The notes: generated from the sequence alone by a model not told the origin. Positions 17,993 through 26,203 are shown, counted from the stretch's first letter. The stretch: DNA of 64,000 nucleotides from Micromonospora sonchi (GCF_014646235.1 NZ_BMNB01000011.1:1-64000); one strand, 5' to 3'. Translations and numbers: made by a program.

Positions 17993-18514
17993 GTGAGCAG
18001 CACTACGATGCCGAGCATGTGGTGGGTGGTGGGCGCGACGGTGCTTGTCGCCCTGGTCGCGGCGTACCTGATCTGGACCGCCGGCCGGGTCGAACGGCTC
18101 CAGTCCCGTGCGCAGCTCGCCGCCCGTGCCCTGGACGCCCACCTGCTGCGCCGGGCCGCTGCGGCGGCGGTGCTGGCCGAACGCCGCTACGGCGTCGAGC
18201 TGTACGCGGCGGCGCGCATCGCGCTCGACGCCCGGCCGGAGGAGCGGGAGGCGGCCGAGAACGACCTGACCCGCCAGCTGCGCACGGTCGAACTGGACCC
18301 CACCGACCCGGACTGCGAGGCGGTGATCGCCGCCAGCCGCCGCCTGGCCCTGGCCCGGCAGGTGCACACCGACCTGGTCCGGGACGCGCGGTCGGCCCGT
18401 GGCCGACCGCTGGTGCGGCTGCTGCGGATGGGGCGGCGGCACACCTGGCCGCGCTACTTCGACATCGACGACCCGACCCTCGCTGTGCCGACCGTGGACG
18501 CCACCACCAGGTGA
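17993..18514 (+). CDS. Conserved membrane-anchored protein, unknown
   Basis: About 173 residues. A single N-terminal membrane helix (about residues 8-25, WWVVGATVLVALVAAYLIW) is followed by a mostly helical, Arg/Ala/Leu-rich domain with no catalytic motif. The C-terminus contains RRHTWPRYFDIDDP. The GTG at 17993 follows GGGAGGA and lies 11 bases after pimA, so it is probably the last gene of the PIM operon. Position suggests a role linked to the cell envelope, but I do not recognise the family and assign no function. Confidence 0.75.
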   Translation: MSSTTMPSMWWVVGATVLVALVAAYLIWTAGRVERLQSRAQLAARALDAHLLRRAAAAAVLAERRYGVELYAAARIALDARPEEREAAENDLTRQLRTVELDPTDPDCEAVIAASRRLALARQVHTDLVRDARSARGRPLVRLLRMGRRHTWPRYFDIDDPTLAVPTVDATTR

Positions 18515-18648
18515 TCCGTGGACCTTGTCGGCTGTGGTGACGGCGACCACAGCGCAGGCCACCACGGGTCCGATTGGCTGTCGGCACGGCGACTGGCCGG
18601 ACGTAGCATGTCGCTGCCCGTCACGACAGCCCGAGGAGCGATGAGCCC

Positions 18649-19584
18649 GTGTCCGAGACGACTTCCCCGAACGTCGGTGCCACCCCGATCGTCGGTGCCA
18701 CCCCGATCGTCGGCACCGCCCGCGTGAAGCGGGGCATGGCCGAGATGCTCAAGGGCGGCGTGATCATGGATGTGGTCACCCCCGAGCAGGCCAGGATCGC
18801 TGAGGACGCCGGCGCGGTCGCGGTGATGGCGCTGGAGCGGGTGCCGGCCGACATTCGCGCCCAGGGCGGGGTGTCCAGGATGAGCGACCCCGACATGGTC
18901 GACGGCATCATCAACGCGGTCTCCATTCCGGTGATGGCCAAGGCCCGCATCGGCCACTTCGTCGAGGCGCAGATCCTCCAGGCCCTCGGCGTCGACTACG
19001 TCGACGAGTCGGAGGTGCTCACCCCGGCCGATTACGCCAACCACATCGACAAGTGGGCCTTCACCGTCCCGTTCGTCTGCGGGGCGACCAACCTGGGCGA
19101 GGCGCTGCGCCGGATCACCGAGGGCGCCGCCATGATCCGCTCCAAGGGCGAGGCCGGCACCGGTGACGTCTCCAACGCCACCACCCACATGCGGAAGATC
19201 CGCCAGGAGATCCGCCGCCTGGCGTCGCTGCCGACCGACGAGCTGTTCGTCGCGGCGAAGGAGCTTCAGGCGCCGTACGAGCTGGTCAAGGAGGTCGCCG
19301 AGACCGGCAGACTGCCGGTGGTGCTGTTCACCGCCGGCGGCATCGCCACCCCCGCCGACGCCGCCATGATGATGCAGCTCGGCGCGGAGGGGGTCTTCGT
19401 CGGCTCCGGCATCTTCAAGTCCGGCAACCCGGCCCAGCGGGCCGCCGCGATCGTCAAGGCGACCACCTTCCACGACGACCCGGACGAGCTGGCCAAGGTC
19501 TCCCGCGGCCTCGGCGAGGCGATGGTCGGCATCAACGTCGACGACATCCCCGTCCCCCACCGCCTCGCCGACCGCGGCTGGTGA
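18649..19584 (+). CDS. pdxS: Pyridoxal 5'-phosphate synthase subunit PdxS
   Basis: A 311-residue TIM-barrel enzyme that makes pyridoxal phosphate from ribose-5-phosphate, glyceraldehyde-3-phosphate and ammonia. Active-site segments are [32 protein letters not shown] (Schiff-base Lys) and [10 protein letters not shown] (second Lys). The N-terminal extension holds two direct copies of VGATPI, made by an 18-base tandem repeat at 18673-18708. It starts at GTG 18649, where the first conserved residues follow. Its partner pdxT is 126 bases downstream, and a family C repeat lies between them. Confidence 0.96.
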   Translation: MSETTSPNVGATPIVGATPIVGTARVKRGMAEMLKGGVIMDVVTPEQARIAEDAGAVAVMALERVPADIRAQGGVSRMSDPDMVDGIINAVSIPVMAKARIGHFVEAQILQALGVDYVDESEVLTPADYANHIDKWAFTVPFVCGATNLGEALRRITEGAAMIRSKGEAGTGDVSNATTHMRKIRQEIRRLASLPTDELFVAAKELQAPYELVKEVAETGRLPVVLFTAGGIATPADAAMMMQLGAEGVFVGSGIFKSGNPAQRAAAIVKATTFHDDPDELAKVSRGLGEAMVGINVDDIPVPHRLADRGW

Positions 19585-19589
19585 CGTGT

Positions 19590-19641
19590 AAGGAAGGGCC
19601 CCTTATTAACGCCTGCGGTAGAGGAAGGGCCCCTTATTAAC
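19590..19641 (+). repeat. Repeat family C copy 1, between pdxS and pdxT
   Basis: Two direct units of AGGAAGGGCCCCTTATTAAC are separated by GCCTGCGGTAG. The same paired arrangement recurs at 37130, 38284 and 63102. Confidence 0.9.
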
Positions 19642-19710
19642 ACCCGGCAAGCCGGTGTGGCGACGCGGTGAGCGATGGGTGACGCGCTCCGCTCGGCGGA
19701 AGGAACGCAC

Positions 19711-20316
19711 GTGACAGCACCGGTGATCGGTGTGCTCGCCCTGCAGGGCGACGTCCGCGAACATCTCGCCGCGCTGGCCGCAGTGGGCGCGCAGGCCCGC
19801 CCGGTGCGCCGGCCGGCGGAACTGGACGCGGTCGACGGCCTGGTCATCCCGGGCGGGGAGTCCACCACGATCAGCAAGATGGTCGAACTCTTCGAGCTAC
19901 GCGAACCGATCGACAAGCGGATCGCCGCCGGCATGCCGGTCTACGGCTCCTGCGCCGGCATGATCATGCTCGCCGCCGAGGTCCTCGACGGCCGGCCGGA
20001 CCAGCGTGGCTTCGACGGCATCGCGATGACCGTACGGCGCAACGCGTTCGGCCGGCAGGTCGACTCGTTCGAGGCACCGGTGGAGATCAACGGGATCGAC
20101 GGCGGGCCACTGCACGCCGTCTTCATCCGCGCCCCCTGGGTCGAGCGCGTCGGCCCCGACGTCGAGGTGCTGGGCACGGTCACCGAGGGTCCGGCCGCCG
20201 GCCGCATCGTCGCCGTACGCCAGAACAACCTCCTGGCCACCTCCTTCCACCCAGAACTCACCCACGACCGACGCCTGCACGCGTACTTCGTGAACCTGGT
20301 CCGCCACGCTCGTTGA
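19711..20316 (+). CDS. pdxT: Pyridoxal 5'-phosphate synthase glutaminase PdxT
   Basis: A 201-residue class I glutaminase that releases ammonia for PdxS. The catalytic triad is visible: Cys81 (YGSCAGM), His180 and Glu182 (FHPELT). The oxyanion motif PGGEST is at 48-53. The GTG at 19711 follows GGAAGGA and is preferred over an upstream ATG-frame start at 19675. The stop codon TGA (20314-20316) lies inside the left arm of family A palindrome copy 2, so the last codons (CGT TGA) are repeat sequence. It forms a two-gene unit with pdxS. Confidence 0.95.
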   Translation: MTAPVIGVLALQGDVREHLAALAAVGAQARPVRRPAELDAVDGLVIPGGESTTISKMVELFELREPIDKRIAAGMPVYGSCAGMIMLAAEVLDGRPDQRGFDGIAMTVRRNAFGRQVDSFEAPVEINGIDGGPLHAVFIRAPWVERVGPDVEVLGTVTEGPAAGRIVAVRQNNLLATSFHPELTHDRRLHAYFVNLVRHAR

Positions 20317-20372
20317 TCATGAGGTTGACGGCGTTTTGGAGATCAACGCTGCCGTCAACCTCATGATCAACG
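20311..20372. repeat. Palindrome, repeat family A copy 2
   Basis: Perfect 22-base arms (20311-20332 and 20351-20372), beginning CGTTGATCATGAGGTTGACG, flank an 18-base loop. It is related to 185-247. It lies between converging genes (pdxT and a regulator) and supplies the pdxT stop codon. It is probably a bidirectional terminator. Confidence 0.9.
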
Positions 20373-20405
20373 GGCTGGGGCGGGGACCGGGCGGGTGCGG
20401 GTCGG

Positions 20406-21257
20406 TCAGCTGGCGAGCGGGTGGAGGGTGCGGGGGCGGGGGATCAGGAGGCGGGCCAGGGCCGCTGTGGTGGGGGCATCGGCAGGCAGGTGTACGACCA
20501 GTCGCTGCTGATCGTCGGGGAGTTCCAGGGTCTCGTACGCCAGGCGCAGCAGGCCGACCTCCGGATGCCGCAACCGGCGCACGGCGCTGGGTTGGGCCGC
20601 GACCGGGCAGCGCTGCCACCGCGAGGTGAAGGCTGCCCCCACGGCGCGGCCGAGCCGTTCGGCGAAGGCATCCGTGGCCGGGTCACCCTGGCGCAGCCGG
20701 TGCAGTTCGGCGACCTGCTGGTCGGCCAGCTCCGCCCAGTCGGGAAAGTGCTCCCGGGCGCGTTCGTCGGCGAAGACGAACCACACCAGATTGGGGCGGT
20801 CGCCGTCGAGCAGCCCGAGCGCGCGGGCCAGCCGGTCGAACGGATCGTTCCAGGCCAGCACGTCACCGACCCGGTTGAGCAGGTACGCGGGCCGGTCCCG
20901 CAGCGCGTCCAGAAGACTGCGGATCTCAGGGCGGACGGTACGCGAGACCGCCGGACGTCGTCCCGTGCACAACTGCCGGTGGTTCTCGACCGACGCCAGT
21001 TGTTGCAGGTGCCGCCGGTCGGCCTCATCGAGGCGCAGCGCGTTGGCCAGCGCGGCGAGGATCTCCGGTGAGGGACGATTGTCGCGGCCCTGTTCGAGCC
21101 GGGTCAGGTACTCCACGCTGACCTGCGCCAGCGTCGCGACCTCCGCCCGGCGTAACCCCGGCGTACGACGTCGGGGGCCGACGGGCAGCCCCACCTGCTC
21201 GGGGCGCACGGCCTCTCGCCGGCTGCGCAGGAACACGCCCAACTCTCCGTCCAGCAT
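20406..21257 (-). CDS. XRE-type regulator with MmyB-like ligand domain
   Basis: A 283-residue protein. An N-terminal XRE helix-turn-helix (about residues 30-75; LRRAEVATLAQVSVEYLTRLEQG) is followed by a MmyB-like ligand-binding domain (LNRVGDVLAWNDPFDRLARAL and later HPEVGLLRLAYETL). The family senses small molecules, perhaps fatty-acid-like ligands, and usually controls an adjacent reductase. It is divergent from the FMN reductase at 21359 across 101 bases, a classic regulator-target layout, so that operon is the likely target. The start at 21257 (MLDGELG) is the normal family N-terminus. Confidence 0.88.
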   Translation of the reverse strand: MLDGELGVFLRSRREAVRPEQVGLPVGPRRRTPGLRRAEVATLAQVSVEYLTRLEQGRDNRPSPEILAALANALRLDEADRRHLQQLASVENHRQLCTGRRPAVSRTVRPEIRSLLDALRDRPAYLLNRVGDVLAWNDPFDRLARALGLLDGDRPNLVWFVFADERAREHFPDWAELADQQVAELHRLRQGDPATDAFAERLGRAVGAAFTSRWQRCPVAAQPSAVRRLRHPEVGLLRLAYETLELPDDQQRLVVHLPADAPTTAALARLLIPRPRTLHPLAS

Positions 21258-21358
21258 GCCTCCCAGTCTGCCGCGACCGTCGCCGGCAAGGGTGGCCCCG
21301 CCAGGGCTACCCTCCGGCCGGCCTTCCCGGAACACCGGCCCGCCGGTGAGGTGGAGTC

Positions 21359-21973
21359 ATGAGACAGCAACAACCTTTCGTCGTCGGCGTGATCGTGGGC
21401 AGCAGCCGTCCGGGCCGACGGGGGCCGGCGGTGGCCGGCTGGGTGACCGAGGTGCTGGCCCAGCACCCGGCGGTACGGGCCGGTGAGGTGACGATCGAGC
21501 TGATCGACCTCGCGGAGCACCGCCTGCCGCTGCTCGACGAACCGGTCCCGGCACGGTTCGGCGACTACCGGCACGAGCACACCCGCCGCTGGTCGGCGGC
21601 GATGGCGGCGTGCGACGCCTTCGTCTTCGTCACGCCGGAGTACAACCACTCGATCCCCGCCGTCCTCAAGAACGGCATCGACTACCTGGACGCCGAGTGG
21701 CGCGGCAAGCCCGCCGGACTGCTCAGTTACGGCGCAGACGGTGGCGGTCGGGCGGCCGGACACCTGCGGGACATCCTCACCGAGGTGGGGGCGAGGGTCG
21801 TGGACGATCACGTCGAGCTGGGGCTCTTCGTCGACTTCGAGTGGCCGGGCGAGGACCTGTCCGACCCGACGGCCGCGGCGCGGATCGCGCCCGGGGAGGA
21901 CCGGGCCGCGGCGGTGACGGCGCTGCTCACCGACCTCCTCGACGCCGCCCGCGACCTGGTTGCGGTGGCATGA
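21359..21973 (+). CDS. NADPH-dependent FMN reductase family protein
   Basis: A 204-residue flavodoxin-like reductase. The FMN-phosphate loop is GSSRPGRRG near the N-terminus, and the flavin-contacting motif TPEYNHSIPAVLKNGIDYL is intact. It should reduce FMN or an electrophile such as a quinone with NAD(P)H in the cytoplasm. It is divergent from the MmyB-type regulator and overlaps the next gene by ATGA, forming a two-gene operon. The pair sits between pdxT and yebC, which are neighbours in mycobacteria. Confidence 0.88.
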   Translation: MRQQQPFVVGVIVGSSRPGRRGPAVAGWVTEVLAQHPAVRAGEVTIELIDLAEHRLPLLDEPVPARFGDYRHEHTRRWSAAMAACDAFVFVTPEYNHSIPAVLKNGIDYLDAEWRGKPAGLLSYGADGGGRAAGHLRDILTEVGARVVDDHVELGLFVDFEWPGEDLSDPTAAARIAPGEDRAAAVTALLTDLLDAARDLVAVA

Positions 21974-22272
21974 GCATGGAGACGATCCTGATCAGGTACC
22001 GGGTCCGCCCGGACCGGCTCGACGAGCACCTCTCCCTGCTCGGTGCGGTGCACGAGGAACTGGCCCGGCTCGGACCGCCCGGGTTCCGCTACCTGACGCT
22101 GCGGCTCGACGACGGGCACAGCTTCGTCGACGTGGCGATGGGACCGGAACTACCGGGACCGCTGGCGACACTGGAGTCGTTCCGGAGCTACCGGGCCGCC
22201 CTGGAGGAGCGCTGTGAGCAGCGGGACGTCTCGGAGTTCACCGTGCTGGGGTCGTACGGCATGGGGGAATAG
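21970..22272 (+). CDS. Small ferredoxin-like-fold protein, unknown
   Basis: A 100-residue protein that overlaps the FMN reductase by ATGA. The pattern (IRYRVRPDRLDEHLSLLGAV, FRYLTLRLDDGHSFVDVAM, and a C-terminal strand) resembles dimeric alpha/beta-barrel proteins such as antibiotic-biosynthesis monooxygenase-like domains. No catalytic residue is clear. Coupling to the reductase suggests a partner in the same detoxification step. This is a fold guess, not an assignment. Confidence 0.68.
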   Translation: MSMETILIRYRVRPDRLDEHLSLLGAVHEELARLGPPGFRYLTLRLDDGHSFVDVAMGPELPGPLATLESFRSYRAALEERCEQRDVSEFTVLGSYGMGE

Positions 22273-22320
22273 CCTTCGTCCGTTATGAGTCGTTCTGCGG
22301 TGATTGGCGTGGCGCGTGGT

Positions 22321-22349
22321 GTGCGGCGGGTGACGGTCACCCGCCGCAC
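22321..22349 (+). terminator. GC-rich hairpin after the FMN-reductase operon
   Basis: Perfect 13-base arms (22321-22333 and 22337-22349) flank a 3-base loop. There is no U-tract, as is common in actinomycetes. Confidence 0.6.
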
Positions 22350-22493
22350 CTCGGTAGGATTGCCGAGATTCGGCAGGGCCATCTGCCGCCACGGCTTCCA
22401 CCAGAGCTGACCGGCACCACCGTGTGCGCCGGTGCGAAGCGGGGCGGGCACGGTGCGGTCGATGCAGGCGGCGGGTAGCAACGGAGGTAACAG

Positions 22494-23243
22494 ATGGCCG
22501 GCCACTCAAAGTGGGCGACGACCAAGCACAAGAAGGCGGTCATCGACGCCAAGCGCGGCAAGATGTTCGCCAAGCTGATCAAGAACGTGGAGGTCGCGGC
22601 GCGGACCGGCGGCGGTGACCCGGCCGGCAACCCGACGCTCTACGACGCCATCCAGAAGGCCAAGAAAAACTCGGTCCCCAACGACAACATCGACCGCGCG
22701 GTCAAGCGCGGCTCCGGCCTGGAGGCCGGCGGCGCCGACTACCAGACGATCATGTATGAGGGGTATGGCCCGAACGGCGTCGCGCTGCTGATCGAGTGCC
22801 TGACCGACAACCGCAACCGCGCCGCCACCGAGGTGCGCACCGCGCTGACCCGCAACGGCGGCTCGTTCGCCGACGCCGGCTCGGTGTCGTACCTGTTCAC
22901 CCGCAAGGGCGTGGTGATCGTGCCGAAGGCGGGCACCACCGAGGACGACGTGATGCTGGCGGTCCTGGACGCGGGCGCCGAGGAGGTCAACGACCTGGGC
23001 GAGGCGTTCGAGGTGGTCTCCGAGCCGGGTGACCTGATCGCCGTACGCACCTCGTTGCAGGACGCCGGCATCGAGTACGAGTCGGCGGAGTCCTCGCTCA
23101 TTCCCAGCGTCAACGTGCCGCTGGACGAGGAGGGCGCCCGCAAGATCTTCAAGCTGATTGACGTCCTGGAGGACTGCGACGACGTGCAGAACGTCTACGC
23201 CAACTTCGACGTCAGCGACGAGATCATGGCTGCCGTCGGCTGA
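22494..23243 (+). CDS. yebC: YebC/PmpR family protein
   Basis: A 249-residue protein starting [20 protein letters not shown], diagnostic of the YebC family. All three domains are present (for example [19 protein letters not shown] in the middle). YebC proteins are reported as DNA-binding regulators and, for some members, as ribosome-associated factors that ease polyproline translation. In many actinobacteria yebC lies directly beside ruvCAB; here about 24 kb separates them. The ATG at 22494 follows GGAGG. A strong hairpin terminator follows at 23258-23293. Confidence 0.95.
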   Translation: MAGHSKWATTKHKKAVIDAKRGKMFAKLIKNVEVAARTGGGDPAGNPTLYDAIQKAKKNSVPNDNIDRAVKRGSGLEAGGADYQTIMYEGYGPNGVALLIECLTDNRNRAATEVRTALTRNGGSFADAGSVSYLFTRKGVVIVPKAGTTEDDVMLAVLDAGAEEVNDLGEAFEVVSEPGDLIAVRTSLQDAGIEYESAESSLIPSVNVPLDEEGARKIFKLIDVLEDCDDVQNVYANFDVSDEIMAAVG

Positions 23244-23257
23244 CGATCAGTAGCTGA

Positions 23258-23293
23258 AACGCCTCCCGGACATCCCTTTGTCCGGGAGGCGTT
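23258..23293 (+). terminator. Hairpin terminator after yebC
   Basis: The arms AACGCCTCCCGGA and TCCGGGAGGCGTT are perfect 13-base complements with a 10-base loop, followed by CTTCT. Confidence 0.85.
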
Positions 23294-23375
23294 CTTCTGC
23301 TTTCAGGACCTGGCCGACGCGGAAGGTTTCCACTTCGATCAGTCCGACGAACCCGCCCCCAGCCAGCCGAGTCGC

Positions 23376-23430
23376 CGCAGATCTTGGACAGGTTCCGTTA
23401 GCTCCTAACGGAACCTGTCCAAGATCTGCG
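23376..23430. repeat. Perfect 25-base palindrome at a stop codon
   Basis: The arms 23376-23400 and 23406-23430 (CGCAGATCTTGGACAGGTTC...) are perfect with a 5-base loop. The TTA at 23398-23400 is the stop codon of the minus-strand gene, so the arm encodes its last residues. It lies between converging genes. Only this copy is in the window, but it shares GATCTTG with family B. Confidence 0.88.
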
Positions 23431-23835
23431 CAGAGGCCGGGGGAAGAGGGTGGTGGGTGGGGGGATGTGGCCCTCCTGGGTGTGGGAGTAGTCGCGGGAC
23501 TCGGTGACCAGGCCGGTGGCGTCGAAGCGCAGCACGGTGCAGCCGGACGTCGTGAGCGGCCTGCCGTACGGGTAGGTCACCGCCCAGTACTCGACCGTCG
23601 CCAGGTCACCGTCGACCTGTGGTTCGGCGAACCAGACCTCGGCCGGACAGGTCTCCTCCTCGAAGCACTCCATGACGTAGGCGCGTAGCCCGGCCCGCCC
23701 TCGGCACCGGTGGAACATCGACGCCCAGTGGTCGCCCTGCTCCGCGTACAGGTTGACGATGCTCTTCACATCCTTGGCGGGCCAGCCGCGGGACCAGGCC
23801 TCCGTCCACCGCCGGACCGCTTCGCGTACGTCCAT
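23398..23835 (-). CDS. NTF2/SnoaL-like protein
   Basis: A 145-residue protein with the SnoaL/NTF2-like alpha+beta-barrel pattern: VREAVRRWTEAWSRGWPAKD, IVNLYAEQGDHWASMFHR and a central strand pair with VEYWAVTYPYGRPL. Such domains bind small molecules or act as isomerases/hydrolases; no specific active site is clear. The ATG at 23835 follows GAGGAG. The last codons (WTGSVRS and the stop) are read from the left arm of a 25-base palindrome, so the natural C-terminus may have been replaced. It follows the zinc-ribbon-like gene at 23847 by 11 bases and is probably co-transcribed with it. Confidence 0.75.
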   Translation of the reverse strand: MDVREAVRRWTEAWSRGWPAKDVKSIVNLYAEQGDHWASMFHRCRGRAGLRAYVMECFEEETCPAEVWFAEPQVDGDLATVEYWAVTYPYGRPLTTSGCTVLRFDATGLVTESRDYSHTQEGHIPPPTTLFPRPLRRSWTGSVRS

Positions 23836-23846
23836 GGTTTTGCTCC

Positions 23847-24167
23847 TCACGTCGATGGGTTCACGGTGACCGGGGGAGCGCCCGGGGCGTTCCAGGCCAG
23901 GAAGCGCTCGAACAGTTCGCCCGGGGTGGGTGGTGGGGTCTCGCGCATCAGGTCCTCGGTGGCGTCGAAGAGGACTCCGGCCAGGTAGACCGAGAGACCG
24001 ACCCGATCGGGGCCGTACTCGGCCCGCAGCAGCATCCGGGCCATCGGGCACGGCCAGGCAGCGCCACACGCCCGGCACCGCCAGCCGGGCCGCTCCGGCA
24101 GGTGCTGGTGCACCGGGTGGAGTCGGCTGAGCGGCTCACGGCCCAGCGGAATGTTCGGCAGGGTCAC
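23847..24167 (-). CDS. Small Cys-motif protein, unknown
   Basis: A 106-residue protein with a CRACGAAWPC stretch (about residues 31-40) that looks like half a zinc ribbon, then a helical C-terminal half (GLSVYLAGVLFDATEDLMRE). I do not recognise the family. It starts with GTG at 24167, with the rest of the gene 11 bases upstream of the NTF2-like gene on the same strand. It is divergent from the small HTH gene at 24256 across 88 bases that contain a 7-base inverted repeat. Confidence 0.6.
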   Translation of the reverse strand: MTLPNIPLGREPLSRLHPVHQHLPERPGWRCRACGAAWPCPMARMLLRAEYGPDRVGLSVYLAGVLFDATEDLMRETPPPTPGELFERFLAWNAPGAPPVTVNPST

Positions 24168-24217
24168 CTACTCATCCTGCACCCGCTGTTGCCGACCGTC
24201 AACCCTGATCAGTGTTA

Positions 24218-24236
24218 GCGGTCGAGCTGCGACCGC
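24218..24236. promoter_or_regulatory. Possible operator between divergent small genes
   Basis: The inverted repeat GCGGTCG-AGCTG-CGACCGC lies between the minus-strand gene starting at 24167 and the HTH gene starting at 24256. An operator role is inferred from position only. Confidence 0.35.
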
Positions 24237-24255
24237 CGGTGCCTACCGTCAACAT

Positions 24256-24447
24256 GTGGGCGAGTTCGTGGGGATCGCTGAGATCCGGCAGATGCTGGGC
24301 GGAGTCAGCCGCGCCCGCGCATCCGTGATTGCGTCTCGACGCGATTTCCCGGCCCCTTACCAAGTGCTGATCATGGGCCAAATCTGGCGGAAGTCGGATG
24401 TGGAGGCGTGGATCAAGGTGCATCGGCCGGAGTTGGCGGGCGAGTGA
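24256..24447 (+). CDS. Small AlpA/excisionase-like HTH protein
   Basis: A 63-residue protein with a helix-turn-helix of the AlpA/excisionase (HTH_17) type: GIAEIRQMLGGVSRARASVI, then FPAPYQVLIMGQIWRKSDVEAWIKVH, where the W-x-x-x-D-V-E-x-W wing is typical. Such proteins act as excisionases or small transcription regulators. No integrase is near, so a transcriptional role is more likely. The GTG at 24256 is chosen because the domain begins directly after it. It overlaps the DUF402 gene by 4 bases (GTGA), so the two are translated together. Confidence 0.68.
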   Translation: MGEFVGIAEIRQMLGGVSRARASVIASRRDFPAPYQVLIMGQIWRKSDVEAWIKVHRPELAGE

Positions 24448-25076
24448 CCCCGGGAGCAGCCGAAAATCGCTTCGCGCCGGGTGACGTGGTGGTCCGGCGG
24501 GAGATCCTGCGTGGCGAGGTGTGGTTCGGCTGCCCGACGATCTGCGTCGAGGATTCGCCTGATCTGCTCGCGCTCTACCTGCCGCCGGGAGCCGAGTTCG
24601 GCTTTCCCGACACCGGGAGCTTCCCGTGCGGCCGGCACCCGTGGCAGGTCGCCGGCCATACCGCCTGGACGGGGCACGGCAAGCTGATGTTGCAGCGTCC
24701 CGGGGAGGCGCACTCGGTAGACGTGTTCTGGTCCGGCCCGGCCCGGAGCTTCGCCGGCTGGTACTTCAACCTCCAGGACCCGTTCCGGCGTACGCCCATC
24801 GGGGTGGACACCCTCGACCATGAGCTTGACCTGTGGTGGGTGGCGGACGCCGACCGGTACGTCTTCAAGGATGTGGAGATTTTCGCCCAGCGGCTGGTGG
24901 AGGGGCGCTACCCGGGGATGGGCGAGGCGATCCGGGCCGAGGGCGACCGGATCGCCGCGCTGCTGGACGCGGGTGAGCGCTGGTGGGACGAATGCTGGGC
25001 GGCCTGGCAGCCCGAGCCGACCTGGATCGTCCCGCGTCTGCCCGCCAACTGGGCAGCGATCCCGCCGCACCTGTGA
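24444..25076 (+). CDS. DUF402 (FomD/NtdP-like) protein
   Basis: A 210-residue DUF402 domain protein. Typical segments are RSFAGWYFNLQDPFRRTPIG, TLDHELDLWWVADADRY and DVEIFAQRLVEGRYPGMG, which carry the metal-binding Asp/Glu residues. Characterised relatives (FomD, NtdP) hydrolyse nucleotide-linked phosphates or phosphonates with a divalent metal. The substrate here is unknown and no phosphonate genes are near. It starts with GTG overlapping the HTH gene. Its stop TGA (25074-25076) forms the first bases of a 20-base palindrome. Confidence 0.8.
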   Translation: MTPGAAENRFAPGDVVVRREILRGEVWFGCPTICVEDSPDLLALYLPPGAEFGFPDTGSFPCGRHPWQVAGHTAWTGHGKLMLQRPGEAHSVDVFWSGPARSFAGWYFNLQDPFRRTPIGVDTLDHELDLWWVADADRYVFKDVEIFAQRLVEGRYPGMGEAIRAEGDRIAALLDAGERWWDECWAAWQPEPTWIVPRLPANWAAIPPHL

Positions 25077-25136
25077 TCGTCTGCACTTCAGTGACCAGGA
25101 CAGCGGCGTGTCGAGGCACTGAAGTGCAGACGATCA
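25074..25136. repeat. Perfect 20-base palindrome at a stop codon
   Basis: The arms 25074-25093 and 25117-25136 (TGATCGTCTGCACTTCAGTG) flank a 23-base loop. The first three bases are the DUF402 stop codon. It lies between converging genes. It resembles family B (GATCnTTGCACTT) in part. Confidence 0.88.
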
Positions 25137-25156
25137 AGCAAAGGGTCAGCTCACCG

Positions 25157-26203
25157 TCAGCCGCGCCAGGCGGTGCGCAGCGAGGTGCGGCCGTTGGTGC
25201 GCAGCAGCGACCCCTCGTACACCCGGGCCCCGGCGAGCAGGAACCCGACCGACGCCACCAGCAGCAGGGCCAGCGACACGAACGGCTCCCAGCCGGCCGC
25301 GTCCCCGGTGAACAGCCGCAGCGGCATCGCCGTCGGTGCCGAGAACGGCAGGTAGGACAGCACCCGCATGCCAACGGCGTTGTCGTTGAGGAAGATCACC
25401 GCAAAGAACGGCAGCATCACCGCGAGCTGCACCGGCATCGACACGCCGCCGATGTCCTCCAGCCGGTTGACCAGGGCGCCGGCCGCCGCCCACATCGCCG
25501 CGATCAGCACGAAGCCGAGCAGGAAGAACGGGATGAACCAGCCGATCGCCGGGGCGAGCAGCGAAAGCAGCCCGCTGTCGCCGCCGGACGCCACGCCGGC
25601 CAGCGCGACCAGGGCTACCAGCCCGATCTGACCGAGCGCCAGGAGCGTGCCGGCGAGCATCTTGCCGGCCAGCAGCGCCCGGACCGGCACCGCGGCGACG
25701 AGGATCTCCACGATCCGGGTCTGCTTCTCCTCGATGATGCTCTGCGCGATCTGCACGCCGAAGGTCTGCGAGGTGATGAAGAAGACGAAGGCGAAGGCGA
25801 ACGGCACGATGAAGGCCAGCGTCGGATCCACCGCGTCGGGATCCAGCAGCCGGACCGGAGGTTCACTGCTCAGCGCGGAGACCACCTCGCCGGGGGCCTC
25901 CTTCATGGCGAGCACGGCCGGGCCGGCGACGACCGCGGCGTCCACGTCCCCGTCGCGGACCGCCTGCTCGGCGGCGGCGTCATCGGCGACCGTACGCACC
26001 TGAAGCCCCGCCGCGTGCAGCGGTCCGGCCGCCGCCTCGGTCGCCGCCACGGTGGGCGGTCCGCCGGCCAGCAGCGGCGGTAGGAAGGTCGCCGCCGCGG
26101 CGATCAGGAAGAAGATCAGCGTGCTGATCAGGAAGGTACGGTCGCGCAGCTTGACCCGGATCTCCCGGGCGGCGACCAGGCGGGTGGCCTCGAAGGTGTT
26201 CAC
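25157..26203 (-). CDS. ABC-2 type exporter permease (NatB-like)
   Basis: A 348-residue ABC-2 membrane subunit. It begins with a cytoplasmic basic stretch (AAREIRVKLRDRTF), one membrane helix, an extracellular domain of about 100 residues, then five or so helices including the conserved QSIIEEKQTRIVEIL segment of NatB-type permeases. With the ATPase encoded just upstream (GTGA overlap) it would form an exporter of Na+, drugs or peptides. A two-component pair lies directly upstream on the same strand and probably regulates it. The GTG at 26203 is set by the overlap. Confidence 0.88.
   Translation of the reverse strand: MNTFEATRLVAAREIRVKLRDRTFLISTLIFFLIAAAATFLPPLLAGGPPTVAATEAAAGPLHAAGLQVRTVADDAAAEQAVRDGDVDAAVVAGPAVLAMKEAPGEVVSALSSEPPVRLLDPDAVDPTLAFIVPFAFAFVFFITSQTFGVQIAQSIIEEKQTRIVEILVAAVPVRALLAGKMLAGTLLALGQIGLVALVALAGVASGGDSGLLSLLAPAIGWFIPFFLLGFVLIAAMWAAAGALVNRLEDIGGVSMPVQLAVMLPFFAVIFLNDNAVGMRVLSYLPFSAPTAMPLRLFTGDAAGWEPFVSLALLLVASVGFLLAGARVYEGSLLRTNGRTSLRTAWRG

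Noticed and set aside
24256..24447. Excisionase of an integrated element
   Set aside because: No integrase, attachment-site duplication or other mobile-element gene is visible nearby.
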